The position numbers and the translations under genes were made by a program. A stretch of DNA of 64,000 bases from Oscillospiraceae bacterium (GTDB lineage: Bacteria > Bacillota > Clostridia > Oscillospirales > Oscillospiraceae). The notes under the pieces are model-generated. The model had not been told where the DNA came from and ran no database searches. It saw only the letters and a list, made by a program, of their open reading frames with translations. The DNA is taken from assembly GCA_015067615.1 (NCBI GenBank), contig SVMD01000009.1, positions 1-64,000 on the forward strand, given 5' to 3'. This document shows positions 9,424 through 18,196 of the stretch, piece after piece (position 1 is the stretch's first letter; every line of letters starts with the position of its first letter).

Positions 9424-9592
9424 TTCTTTCTTGGCTCCCCCTTTGGGGGAGCTGTCATGCGAACAGCATGACTGAGAGGGGATACCGGATATTTGCAAAG
9501 CAAATATCCGACTTTTCTGGATTTTCTTTGAAAATCCAGAACCCTCTCCGCCCCGCTTGCGCGGGCCACCTCTCCCAAAGGGAGAGGCAAGG
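9424..9592. repeat. Intergenic hairpin repeat, class A-like core without clear terminal ends
   Basis: GGCTCCCCCTTTGGGGGAGCTGTCATGC...CATGACTGAGAGGGG...CCCTCTCCGCCCCGCTTGCGCGGGCCACCTCTCCCAAAGGGAGAGG; sits between two GGCACCCC/GGGGTGCC terminators. Confidence 0.7.
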
Positions 9593-9649
9593 GATTTTTT
9601 CGACACGCTCAAGGCACCCCTTTTGGGGTGCCTTTTCAGCTAAATGATT

Positions 9650-11386
9650 CTATTCCCCCTCCGGCGCTTCGAAGGCAGGGATCAGCCAGGTATATTTGTC
9701 AATGGAGGAACCGGCGTTCCAGGTCATATAGCCGCCGGTACAGCCGGTGGCCCGGAGCGCCCGGATCTGAGCAGCCACCTGATTGGGGCCGTAGACCGTA
9801 TAGGGTTCGTGGATGGCGTTGTAGGCCTGGATCCAGGTACGCACCACCGCCGGGGTGGCCGTTTCGGTCTGACGGACCGCCACATTCTGTCCCCAGCTGT
9901 AGAGCGTGTCATAGGGATGCTCCCAGGGGAGCCAGGAGCCGGAAGCTCCGAAATGGTCCGGATAGGGCATGCCGCTGATCACGTCCACCACATTGCTGAT
10001 GGCGCTCCAGTATTGTCCGTAGGCGGTCACATAGTTATAGGCGCTCTCGCCGTAGACATCGGCGCTGACGTAAGCCCCATGCTCCCGGAGGATATCCGCG
10101 GCATACATTAAAAACCGCTGGACGGCCTGGGCCTTTGTCTCGCCGTAGGTATTGCGGTAATCGATGGTCCCCGCCTTGTCATAGCGGTAGGTATTGTCCG
10201 GGAAACGGACATAGTCGAACTGGATCTCGTTGAAGCCCATCAGTTCCACCGCCTCCACGGCCAGATCCACCTTATACTGCCATACGCTTCTGCTGTAGGG
10301 CGTGGGCCAGTATTCGCCGGAGAGTTTCAGAGGCACCCCCTCCGTGTTGGAAATGGCGTATTCCGGATGATCCTGGACAAAATAGGAATCGTTGAAGGTG
10401 GTGATGCGGCCGATGACGTAATAGCCCGCTTTCCTCAGCTTCCGGATGGCCGCCTGGTAGTCCTCCAGGGTGTTGTTGGCCGCCGCCGCGGCTGTGGGGC
10501 ACCAGGCTTTCATCACATCGGCGGCATAGCCGATGGAGCCGCCGTCCACAATATCCACCACGAAGGCATTGATGCCGCTGTTGTTAGCAATTTCCAGATA
10601 GGCGTCCAGCTCCTCCAGCCGCCAGTTCACCAGATACAGCGTCCGGCACTCTTCGGGCATTTCGTTACCCTCGATGGGCCCCTTTTCCCGGGGATAGTAA
10701 TCCAGGTCAGCAGCTCCGCCGCCGCCATAACGGTTACCCCGGCCTGCATGGATGGCGTAGCTGCCGTCGTCGTAGTTTGCCAGGGCTTCTTCCTGGGTGT
10801 CTGCCAGGTACCAGGGCAGGACATAGCCCTCCGCCTCCGAATCCCCGGGGCGAACCCGGTACATGTGTACCCGGCCATCCTCCAGAAGATAGTCATAGCC
10901 CGTCACGGTCACGCCGGTACCCTTTTGGGCCAGCGGTTCCAAGAGCTTTCCCTCAGCGTCCCGCAAATTGACCGTGTTCCTGATGAACAGGTGGTGGCTG
11001 GGGACCACTTCTGCCGGATCTGTGACGATGGTTGCTTCCGCTCCCAAATATACGATGGCACCATCCAGGAGCAGGGATAGCTGCCCCCGGGGTGTGATCT
11101 CATATTCCACCGGGGTTCCCCGAATCAGGGTGCCCTGGACCCTGCCGCCCTCGTCACAATATTCAGCTTCCAGGTTCATTGTGGAAACATAGCCCGGCTC
11201 CCAGTGATGGGGCGGCTCCGTCACCACGGTGGTGGGCACCTGGGTGGGTTCGGAGGGGGCGGCGGTGGTTTCCGGCACGTTTCCGGTGCTGCGCTGACCG
11301 ATCTGACCCAGCACCAGGGAAAGCACCAGCAGAAACAGCACTGCCGACAGCAGGGAGGATATCATTTTTTTCTTTGACGCTCTCAT
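9650..11386 (-). CDS. Putative glycoside hydrolase, DUF4015-like, membrane anchored
   Basis: N-terminal TM; NNSGINAFVVDIVDGGSIGYA...GFNEIQFDYVRFPD...VSADVYG TIM-barrel motifs. Confidence 0.8.
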   Translation of the reverse strand: MRASKKKMISSLLSAVLFLLVLSLVLGQIGQRSTGNVPETTAAPSEPTQVPTTVVTEPPHHWEPGYVSTMNLEAEYCDEGGRVQGTLIRGTPVEYEITPRGQLSLLLDGAIVYLGAEATIVTDPAEVVPSHHLFIRNTVNLRDAEGKLLEPLAQKGTGVTVTGYDYLLEDGRVHMYRVRPGDSEAEGYVLPWYLADTQEEALANYDDGSYAIHAGRGNRYGGGGAADLDYYPREKGPIEGNEMPEECRTLYLVNWRLEELDAYLEIANNSGINAFVVDIVDGGSIGYAADVMKAWCPTAAAAANNTLEDYQAAIRKLRKAGYYVIGRITTFNDSYFVQDHPEYAISNTEGVPLKLSGEYWPTPYSRSVWQYKVDLAVEAVELMGFNEIQFDYVRFPDNTYRYDKAGTIDYRNTYGETKAQAVQRFLMYAADILREHGAYVSADVYGESAYNYVTAYGQYWSAISNVVDVISGMPYPDHFGASGSWLPWEHPYDTLYSWGQNVAVRQTETATPAVVRTWIQAYNAIHEPYTVYGPNQVAAQIRALRATGCTGGYMTWNAGSSIDKYTWLIPAFEAPEGE

Positions 11387-11488
11387 AGCAACCGCCCCAA
11401 ATTCAGAATGTTACTCTATTTTACCCCAAACAACGGCATAATGCAACGTTTTTTGACATATGGAATGTTCAGATGTACTATGGGAAGA

Positions 11489-11670
11489 AAAATTATCGTT
11501 TACAAGAGCTTCCCCCTGGGGGGAAGCTGGCACCGCGTAAGCGGTGACTGATGAGGGGACCACCCTGCGATGACCGGAAATGCAACAGTTTTCCCGCTGC
11601 TGTCCCCTCATCCGGCCCTTCGGGCCACCTTCCCCCCAGGGGGAAGGTATTAAGCTAAACGATCATTTAT
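11489..11670. repeat. TIR-bounded intergenic element, class A
   Basis: AAAATTATCGTTTA...GCTTCCCCCTGGGGGGAAGC...CCTTCCCCCCAGGGGGAAGG...CTAAACGATCATTTA. Confidence 0.75.
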
Positions 11671-11718
11671 CTGCCCTTCCGGACAAAAAGGCACCCCTGT
11701 TGGGGTGCCTTTTCATTT

Positions 11719-12579
11719 TTACAGGCCGAAGATTCTTTGAGCATTGGTACGGATGATCTTCTCGTAGGTCTCCCGGCTGAGGTCACCGGAGGCAACCTTC
11801 TCATCCAGCCATGCTCCTAGGGGGAACACCATATCCCTGTTCACCATATCCGTGGCGAAGAAGAGCCGGTCGGCGTAGCGCTCCAGGAAGGCCAGGCCGA
11901 ATTTCTCGTCCCGCATAATGGCCCGGCTGCCGCTGTTGGCGCTGAGGTCGCCGTAGAGATTGGGGTATTTTTCGAACAGCTCCGGCACCCGGCCCCCGGG
12001 AATCACGGGGCCGTCACCCCACTGGTTCCGGGCTTCCTTTTCCTTCGGTGCATCGGCGCTCATTTCGATCCAGAAGGTCTGGCTGTGGCCCAGGATCATC
12101 AGATTGGGGTAGGTTTTCAGCACCTGCTCCAGCAGGGGCAGGCCGGGGTCGTCCACCACGCCGTAGCTGTAGCCCACCTCCGGGCTCATGTGGATGGTCA
12201 CGGGCATGTTGAGCTTCTCCGCCGCGGCGAACAGCTCCCGGAAGAAAGGATCATCCAGCCGCCGGTTTACGGTCAGCTCGCCGATGCCGATGGCACCCTG
12301 GCTTTTGAACCGGGCCAGCCGGTCATAGACCGGCTCTTTACCCTTGGGGTCCACCGCACACATCCAAGCGTAACGGTCCGGGAACTGCTGACAGATTTTC
12401 CGGTTGGCCTTGTTGGTGCCGAAGGGCAGCCCGCCCTCGGAGCTTGACATCAGTACGCCCTTCTCAATGCCCAGCTCCTCCAAATGGGGGAGCATATTTT
12501 TTCCGCTGGTCAGGTTCATTTTGCCCAGCTTGGGAAGCTGAAAGGGCGTCAGGTGCAGGTGTAGGTCGATCTTCTTCAT
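11719..12579 (-). CDS. Amidohydrolase family (COG2159-like) protein
   Basis: MKKIDLHLHLTP; NMPVTIHMSPEVGYS; MILGHSQTFW; LFFATDMVN. Confidence 0.8.
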   Translation of the reverse strand: MKKIDLHLHLTPFQLPKLGKMNLTSGKNMLPHLEELGIEKGVLMSSSEGGLPFGTNKANRKICQQFPDRYAWMCAVDPKGKEPVYDRLARFKSQGAIGIGELTVNRRLDDPFFRELFAAAEKLNMPVTIHMSPEVGYSYGVVDDPGLPLLEQVLKTYPNLMILGHSQTFWIEMSADAPKEKEARNQWGDGPVIPGGRVPELFEKYPNLYGDLSANSGSRAIMRDEKFGLAFLERYADRLFFATDMVNRDMVFPLGAWLDEKVASGDLSRETYEKIIRTNAQRIFGL

Positions 12580-12584
12580 AGGCG

Positions 12585-13970
12585 TTACTGCTCGGAGGCG
12601 GCCCGGCGCTCAGCCATCTCGGCATACATCTGGTCGGTCTTCTTCTTGTCCAGGTTGAAGATTAGGCCGATGCCGATGAGGATCAGGGCATAGCAGATGG
12701 TGGGGATGGCGTTGCACAGGTAGTAGATACCCTTCACCGCCTCGGCGGTCTGGACCACATTCTCACCGGACACATAGCCCACCATGCCCAGGCCGGCGGC
12801 GATGCCGGTGGAGGCGATGGTGGAGCCGATCTTGCGGCTGAAGGTGTACATGGAATACATGCTGCCGTCGCTGCGGAAGCCGGTCTTCCACTCGGAGTAG
12901 TCCAGGCAGTCGGAGACCAGTGCCCAGATCAGCATGGTGAAGGCGGTCTGGCCCAGCAGGGTCATGATGTTCAGGACGGTGTAGACCCAAACATTCTCAA
13001 TGTAGAAGAACATTCTCACGGCGCTGAAGGCGAAGCTCAGCAGAGCGGTGTAGAGGATCACGTCCCGCTTGCCGAACTTGTTGACCATCTTGGGGATCAG
13101 GGGGAACACCACGATCATGAAGGGCATGGAGCAGGCCATGGAAACAGTGGCCAGGGAGGCATTGCCGTAGACCTCCTTATACATATAGCTGTAGGTCTGG
13201 CTGGCACCGGTGATGACCAACATGGAACCGATGGTGGCGATCATGACACCGATCAGGGGACGGTTCTTCAGGACCATCTTCAGGACCTTCCAGAACTCGA
13301 ACTTCTCGCCCTCGGACTTCTCCTCACGGACACGCTCCTTGGTCAGGGTACACAGCAGCAGGTAGCTGACGATGGAGCAGATGCCGAAGATCACGGCCAG
13401 CAGGGTGAACCGCTCGGGCAGGATCTGGTTGTTCTTGTAGCAGACCACGGGGACCATGCCCAGAGCCACGGCGCCCACCAGGCCGCCGCCCACGGACCGG
13501 GCCCGGGACAGCTTGCTGCGCTCCACGGGGTCCACGGTGACCACGTTGGCCATGGCGCCGAAGGGCATGGAGGTGCCGGTGTAGCTCATGCCGAAGAGGA
13601 CGTAGGCGAAGGCCACATAGGCATGGAGGGCGATGCCCTCAAAGGGTACCTTGCTGAAGCACAGGAGGCCGGAAAGGGCCAGGGGGATCATAAAGAGCTT
13701 GATCCAGGGGGTGAACTTGTCCTTGCTCTTGCCCAGGTGCCACCGGTCCGGGAAGGAACCGATGATGGGGTCGTTGACGGCGTCCCAGAGCCGGGCCACC
13801 AGGAACAATCCTGCCATCCAGGTGGCGTTGATGCCCAGACAGTAGGTGCAGAAGGTCAGAAAATAGGCGTCAACATACAGGTTTACAAAGCTGCCGGCCA
13901 TATCGCCGAAGATATAGCCCCATTCGTCCTTGCCGCTGAAGGGACGTACGGATTTGTCAATTTTTGCCAC
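12585..13970 (-). CDS. MFS/GPH-type sugar:cation symporter
   Basis: 12-TM pattern; ARLWDAVNDPIIGSFPDRW; YSEWKTGFRSDGSMYSMYTFSRKIGS. Confidence 0.85.
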   Translation of the reverse strand: MAKIDKSVRPFSGKDEWGYIFGDMAGSFVNLYVDAYFLTFCTYCLGINATWMAGLFLVARLWDAVNDPIIGSFPDRWHLGKSKDKFTPWIKLFMIPLALSGLLCFSKVPFEGIALHAYVAFAYVLFGMSYTGTSMPFGAMANVVTVDPVERSKLSRARSVGGGLVGAVALGMVPVVCYKNNQILPERFTLLAVIFGICSIVSYLLLCTLTKERVREEKSEGEKFEFWKVLKMVLKNRPLIGVMIATIGSMLVITGASQTYSYMYKEVYGNASLATVSMACSMPFMIVVFPLIPKMVNKFGKRDVILYTALLSFAFSAVRMFFYIENVWVYTVLNIMTLLGQTAFTMLIWALVSDCLDYSEWKTGFRSDGSMYSMYTFSRKIGSTIASTGIAAGLGMVGYVSGENVVQTAEAVKGIYYLCNAIPTICYALILIGIGLIFNLDKKKTDQMYAEMAERRAASEQ

Positions 13971-14125
13971 GCAGAAACACTCCTTTATTCTCTTTTCGGG
14001 CAGATCCGAGCCGTTCTGCCCACCTTATTTATCAGTATACTATACATTTTCTGGAAATGAAAGGGCCGTTTCCGGTTTTTTGACAAAAAAGAAGCGGCGG
14101 CAGCCCAAAGGGCCGCCGCCATGGC

Positions 14126-15400
14126 TTACGCTTTCTTTTCGTTGAGGGTTCTGGCGCTTCTGCGGCCCTCGGGCTTGATCTCGCCGGCAGCCAGCAGGGA
14201 ACGCTTGGTCAGGGCGGGACCCACCAGCTCGTAGACCAGCACCGCGAACAGCACCACATTCCGGGCCAGCACGCCGTCGGGCAGCGTTGCCGCGGTTAGG
14301 GCCATGCCCAGGGCCACACCGGCCTGGGGCAGCAGGGTGATGCCCAGGTTGTCGGAAATGGGCTTGGACTGTTTGGTCATGTGGCAGCTGATATCCGCAC
14401 CGTAGTACTTACCGGCGGACCGGGCGATGATATACACCACACCCACCAGAATGGTCACGGGGTTGGCCAGCACCTGCAGGTCCAGCTCCGCGCCGGAAAT
14501 CACGAAGAACAGGATGTTCAGGGGCATGGTCCAGCCGTCGATACGGCCCATCAGCTCCTCGGAGGTGTCGCAGATGTTGCAGAACACCGTGCCGGTCATC
14601 ATGCACACCAGCAGCAGGGAGAAGCCGCAGTGGATTCCCGCCACCTGGAATTTCAGCATGGACAGGCCTACGGTCAGCAGCACAAAGGCCACGGAGATGG
14701 TCATACGCTTACTGCGGGAGTGGAAGAACTGCTCCACCCAGTTCAGCAGCCAGCCCATACCGGCGCCCAGGGCCAGGGACAGCAGAATCTCCACAATGGG
14801 CTCCACCACAACGCCCATGACGCTGACCTGGCCGTTGGCCAGGGCCGTGGCGATGCCGAAGGACACGGAGAACAGCAGCAGGCCCACCGCGTCGTCGATG
14901 GCAACCACCAGCATCAGCAGCCGCGTCAGGGGGCCGTCGGCCTTGTACTGACGGACAACCATCAGCGTGGCGGCGGGAGCGGTGGCGGAGGCGATGGCGC
15001 CCAGGGTAATGGCACAGGGAATGGAGATCATCTCCGGGAAGCACAGGTGCAGGCCAATCACAACCAGGTCCACCAGCAAGGTGGTAAACACCGCCTGGAA
15101 AATACCGATGGCGATGGCGCTGCTGCCCATGGCCTTCAGCTGGTGCAGCCGGAATTCGTTGCCGATGGTGAACGCAATGAAGCCCAGGGCCGTCTGGGTG
15201 ACGATGCTCAGGGTCTCCACCTGCTCCAGGGAGTTAAAGCCCAGGCCGGGCACCTTCAGGGCACCCAGGCAGAAGGGTCCCAGCAGCAGTCCCGCCACCA
15301 GATAGGCGGTGACTGCGGGCAGATGCATCAGCTTGGTCACGCGGGAGAGCATCAGACCGCCGATCATGGCAACCGCAAGACAAATCAGATAGGTTTCCAT
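14126..15400 (-). CDS. Cation:proton antiporter (CPA2/Kef-like)
   Basis: Hydrophobic; LPAVTAYLVAGLLLGPF; ASATAPAATLMVVRQYKADGPLTRLLMLVVAIDDAVGLLLFS. Confidence 0.85.
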   Translation of the reverse strand: METYLICLAVAMIGGLMLSRVTKLMHLPAVTAYLVAGLLLGPFCLGALKVPGLGFNSLEQVETLSIVTQTALGFIAFTIGNEFRLHQLKAMGSSAIAIGIFQAVFTTLLVDLVVIGLHLCFPEMISIPCAITLGAIASATAPAATLMVVRQYKADGPLTRLLMLVVAIDDAVGLLLFSVSFGIATALANGQVSVMGVVVEPIVEILLSLALGAGMGWLLNWVEQFFHSRSKRMTISVAFVLLTVGLSMLKFQVAGIHCGFSLLLVCMMTGTVFCNICDTSEELMGRIDGWTMPLNILFFVISGAELDLQVLANPVTILVGVVYIIARSAGKYYGADISCHMTKQSKPISDNLGITLLPQAGVALGMALTAATLPDGVLARNVVLFAVLVYELVGPALTKRSLLAAGEIKPEGRRSARTLNEKKA

Positions 15401-15631
15401 TATTATTTACGCCTTCTTATAAACAAAATTCAGTCGGTTCCCGGGGCAGCCGCCCCGGATCAAAACCGGAGGTATTCTACCACCGGAGCACGGCGCTTTC
15501 AAGAGCAAAACTGACCAAAGAAACAGCGGCGGCGGACGGTTTTTTCTGCAGTTTTTCTGCCGGACCGGGAAATCCGGTTGCGACGTGAAGAAAATTATGA
15601 TACTATGACAGAAAAACCGGGAGGTAATCAT

Positions 15632-16081
15632 ATGGCATCGAAAAAGGTAGGAACCCTCATCAAGGAAGCCCGCACCGAGGCGGGTCTGACCCAGGAGCAG
15701 CTGGCCCGGCGGATCTCCGGCCTGTCCGCCTCCGATATCAGCCAGGCGGAGCGGCACCAGAAGAATCTGACCCAGGACCAGCTGAAGCAGATCGCTAAAA
15801 TCACCGGCGTCACCCAGGCCTCCCTGCTGAACGCCGCCAAGGGCACGTCCTCCAAAAAATCCTCCTCCAAGACCTCCATGCAGCTCACTGCAGCGGAGAA
15901 AAAGCTGGTGGAGCTGTATCGGGCCGCGGATTCCGACACGAAGAAATCTGCCCTGAAGGTCCTCAAGGGCGAAAATTCCCTGGCCGGGGACCTGCTGGAG
16001 AGTCTGCTGGGCGGCGGCAAGGGGGATAACCTCCTGGAATCCGTGCTGGACAGCGTCCAGGATGCTCTGGAGAAAAAATAA
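15632..16081 (+). CDS. XRE-family HTH protein
   Basis: MASKKVGTLIKEARTEAGLTQEQLARRISGLSASDISQAERHQKNLTQDQLKQIAK; RBS GGGAGG. Confidence 0.85.
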   Translation: MASKKVGTLIKEARTEAGLTQEQLARRISGLSASDISQAERHQKNLTQDQLKQIAKITGVTQASLLNAAKGTSSKKSSSKTSMQLTAAEKKLVELYRAADSDTKKSALKVLKGENSLAGDLLESLLGGGKGDNLLESVLDSVQDALEKK

Positions 16082-16126
16082 AATCAGGCCGGTGCCAATA
16101 GGCACCGGCCTTCTGCGTTCTGTGGA

Positions 16127-16640
16127 TCACAGGTTTTCGTGGTCATGGTCATGGACCACGCCTTCCTCATGTTCATAGGGATGGTCGTGAAGGGCTTCGT
16201 CCTCCGTGTGAATGTGGGTGTGGGTGTGGATATGCTCGTGGGCATGGGTGTGGACCAGATCCCCGTGCCGGTGCTCGTGGGTGTGGATGTGGCTGTGCTC
16301 GTGGGTGTGCTGAAGTCCGATGGTGTCCTTGACCATCAGAACAGTGGCGGCGATCATGATGACCAGACCCACATAGAACTGGAGCCCCGGCCGCTCCTGC
16401 AGCAGGATCATACCAAAGGCCACACCCAGGAAGGGGGCAATGGAGTAGTAGGCGCTGGTCTTGGCGGCGCCCAGGTCCTTCTGTGCCTTGATGTAGAAAT
16501 TGATGCTGAGACCGTAGGCCACGAAGCCCAGCAGAAGCACGGCACCGATCCAGAGGATACCGGGAATCTTCTCGCCGATCACCAGGGCGATCACAAGACT
16601 GCCCAGACCGGAGAAGGTGCCCTTGATGGTGTCATGCCCG
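16127..16640 (-). pseudogene. 5'-truncated EamA/DMT-family transporter with His-rich tail
   Basis: DTIKGTFSGLGSLVIALVIGEKIPGILWIGAVLLLGFVAYGLSINFYIKAQKDLGAAKTSAYYSIAPF...HTHEHSHIHTHEHRHGDLVHTHAHEH. Only the second half of an EamA protein is present; homology stops at a hairpin cluster. Confidence 0.75.
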
Positions 16641-16698
16641 GCTCGACGGGCATGAGCAACAGTCCCCCGGACTGTTTCTTACCCCGGCTGCGCCGGGG
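16632..16698. repeat. Three consecutive short hairpins
   Basis: TCATGCCC-ggctcgac-GGGCATGA; ACAGTCC-ccc-GGACTGT; CCCCGGC-tgc-GCCGGGG. Confidence 0.75.
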
Positions 16699-16705
16699 CC
16701 GGGCT

Positions 16706-16788
16706 TTCGAATCCCATTATCCATCCCATAAAAAATACCCGAGGCGTAAGCCTCGGGATTTTTTATGGGGTGGATAATGGGATTCGAA
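16706..16788. repeat. ~40-bp inverted repeat containing the tRNA-His 3' end and terminator
   Basis: TTCGAATCCCATTATCCATCCCATAAAAAATACCCGAGGC-gtaa-GCCTCGGGATTTTTTATGGGGTGGATAATGGGATTCGAA. Confidence 0.9.
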
Positions 16789-16843
16789 CCCACGACCTTC
16801 AGAGCCACAATCTGACGCGCTAACCAACTGTGCTATATCCACC
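16766..16843 (-). tRNA. tRNA-His (GTG)
   Basis: GGTGGATATAGCACAGTTGGTTAGCGCGTCAGATTGTGGCTCTGAAGGTCGTGGGTTCGAATCCCATTATCCACCCCA; extra 5' G as in tRNA-His. Confidence 0.95.
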
Positions 16844-16877
16844 ATATTTACTTTTGCTGAACCGGCCTGAGTAGGAA

Positions 16878-16954
16878 TGGCACGCCAGAAGGGACTCGAA
16901 CCCCTGACCTACTGCTTAGAAGGCAGTTGCTCTATCCAGCTGAGCTACTGGCGC
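16878..16954 (-). tRNA. tRNA-Arg (TCT)
   Basis: GCGCCAGTAGCTCAGCTGGATAGAGCAACTGCCTTCTAAGCAGTAGGTCAGGGGTTCGAGTCCCTTCTGGCGTGCCA. Confidence 0.95.
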
Positions 16955-16961
16955 ATTTCTA

Positions 16962-17035
16962 TGGAGCGGGTGACGGGAATCGGACCCGCGTATCCAGCTT
17001 GGAAGGCTGGTGTTCTACCATTGAACTACACCCGC
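16962..17035 (-). tRNA. tRNA-Gly (TCC)
   Basis: GCGGGTGTAGTTCAATGGTAGAACACCAGCCTTCCAAGCTGGATACGCGGGTCCGATTCCCGTCACCCGCTCCA. Confidence 0.95.
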
Positions 17036-17090
17036 GAATCCACTCTTCGCTGTTTCAGCCAGAGCATTTTACCATAGAAAAGGAAGTCTG

Positions 17091-17945
17091 TCAAGCCTGT
17101 TTTTTCATAATTTCCGGTATTTTTTCATAAATCACATCCGCCACGGCGCCGTCGGCGCATTTGCACACGGTTTCGAACCGATCCTTCAGCGCCGCGTCAC
17201 TGGGCACGAAGGCATAGTCCGCTCCCTCCAGCATGGGGATGTCGTTATGGGCATCACCTACACAGACTAAGATTTTTCTTCCCAGTTGTTGCTGCAGATC
17301 CCGGGCGGAGCGGTTCTTGGAAACACCCTTGGCGTGGACATCGATGATCCGGGTGGCAGCCCGGAACACCTCGCAATGCTGCCCGAAGGTGTCCTTCAGC
17401 TGCTGCTCAGCCTGGTCGATCCGGGCGATCTCCTCGGGACTGCCGGTGAACATATCGGCAAGGACAGGGCTGCGGAATTCGCCGTAGAGGGTAAATTTCA
17501 GAAATGCGCCCAGATCATCCCCGGGCTTCGCGAAGCCGTGGGCGCAATTCTGCCGGACAGAAAAGGCATCCCAGGCGGGATTTGACCTGAAGCGGTAGTG
17601 GGCATCCACCGCCTGGACCTCCACGGTCAGGTCCGGGAACATCTCCATGCACTTATGGACCGTCTCCCACATGTCCAGCTGAATTTCATGGCAGAAATCC
17701 AGGGTGTTTGTGGATAAATCGTAAGCGGCGGAGCCGTTATACAGCAAAAGAGGGGCATTCACGGGCACGATATCCCGGAACACCTTGGTCATGGGCACAC
17801 TGCGGCCGGTGTTCACGGTAAAGGCGCCGCCATTATCGATAAAATACCGGATGGCTTCCAGATTCCGCACAGGGATAGAAGAATCCGGCGCCGTCAGCGT
17901 CCGGTCATAGTCCACGGTCAGCAGGATGTCAGAAAAATCGGGCAT
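17091..17945 (-). CDS. HAD-superfamily (Cof-like) hydrolase
   Basis: DILLTVDYDRTLTAPDSSIPVRNLEAIRYFIDNGG; KILVCVGDAHNDIPMLEGADYAFVPSDA. Confidence 0.85.
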   Translation of the reverse strand: MPDFSDILLTVDYDRTLTAPDSSIPVRNLEAIRYFIDNGGAFTVNTGRSVPMTKVFRDIVPVNAPLLLYNGSAAYDLSTNTLDFCHEIQLDMWETVHKCMEMFPDLTVEVQAVDAHYRFRSNPAWDAFSVRQNCAHGFAKPGDDLGAFLKFTLYGEFRSPVLADMFTGSPEEIARIDQAEQQLKDTFGQHCEVFRAATRIIDVHAKGVSKNRSARDLQQQLGRKILVCVGDAHNDIPMLEGADYAFVPSDAALKDRFETVCKCADGAVADVIYEKIPEIMKKQA

Positions 17946-17968
17946 GGTGAAACCTCCTGTTCGGATGA

Positions 17969-18191
17969 TAAATTATCGTTTAGCGGCGTAAGCCGCTCAC
18001 GCTTCCCCCGGGGGGAAGCTGTCGAGCGTCAGCGAGACTGAAGAGGAATGCGGGCAGAAATCTAACGGTTTCGCATCCTTACCAGGCTTTTTCTGCACTT
18101 CAGATTTCGCCGTTCCTCTTCCGACCCGCCTTACGGCGGCCCACCTTCCCCCCGGGGGAAGGGTTGCGCTTCGCGCATAAACGATAATTTA
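17969..18191. repeat. TIR-bounded intergenic element, class A (full)
   Basis: TAAATTATCGTTTAGCGGCGTAAGCCGC...GCTTCCCCCGGGGGGAAGCTGTCGAGCGTCAGC...CCTTCCCCCCGGGGGAAGGGTTGCGCTTCGCGCATAAACGATAATTTA. Confidence 0.9.
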
Positions 18192-18196
18192 CCCTA

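Noticed and set aside
9424-9592. Full TIR-bounded element
   Set aside because: Core is clearly class A-like, but only a weak GCTAAATGAT trace of the right end and no left end is visible, so it is listed as a core-only repeat.
9376-9640. Paired GGCACCCC/GGGGTGCC hairpins as a novel repeat
   Set aside because: Both are best explained as ordinary terminators of the convergent flanking genes; a similar one ends the amidohydrolase gene near 11700.
17969-18191. Possible CRISPR array from GC-rich repeats
   Set aside because: Repeats are palindromic, not regularly spaced, dispersed between genes, and there are no cas genes.
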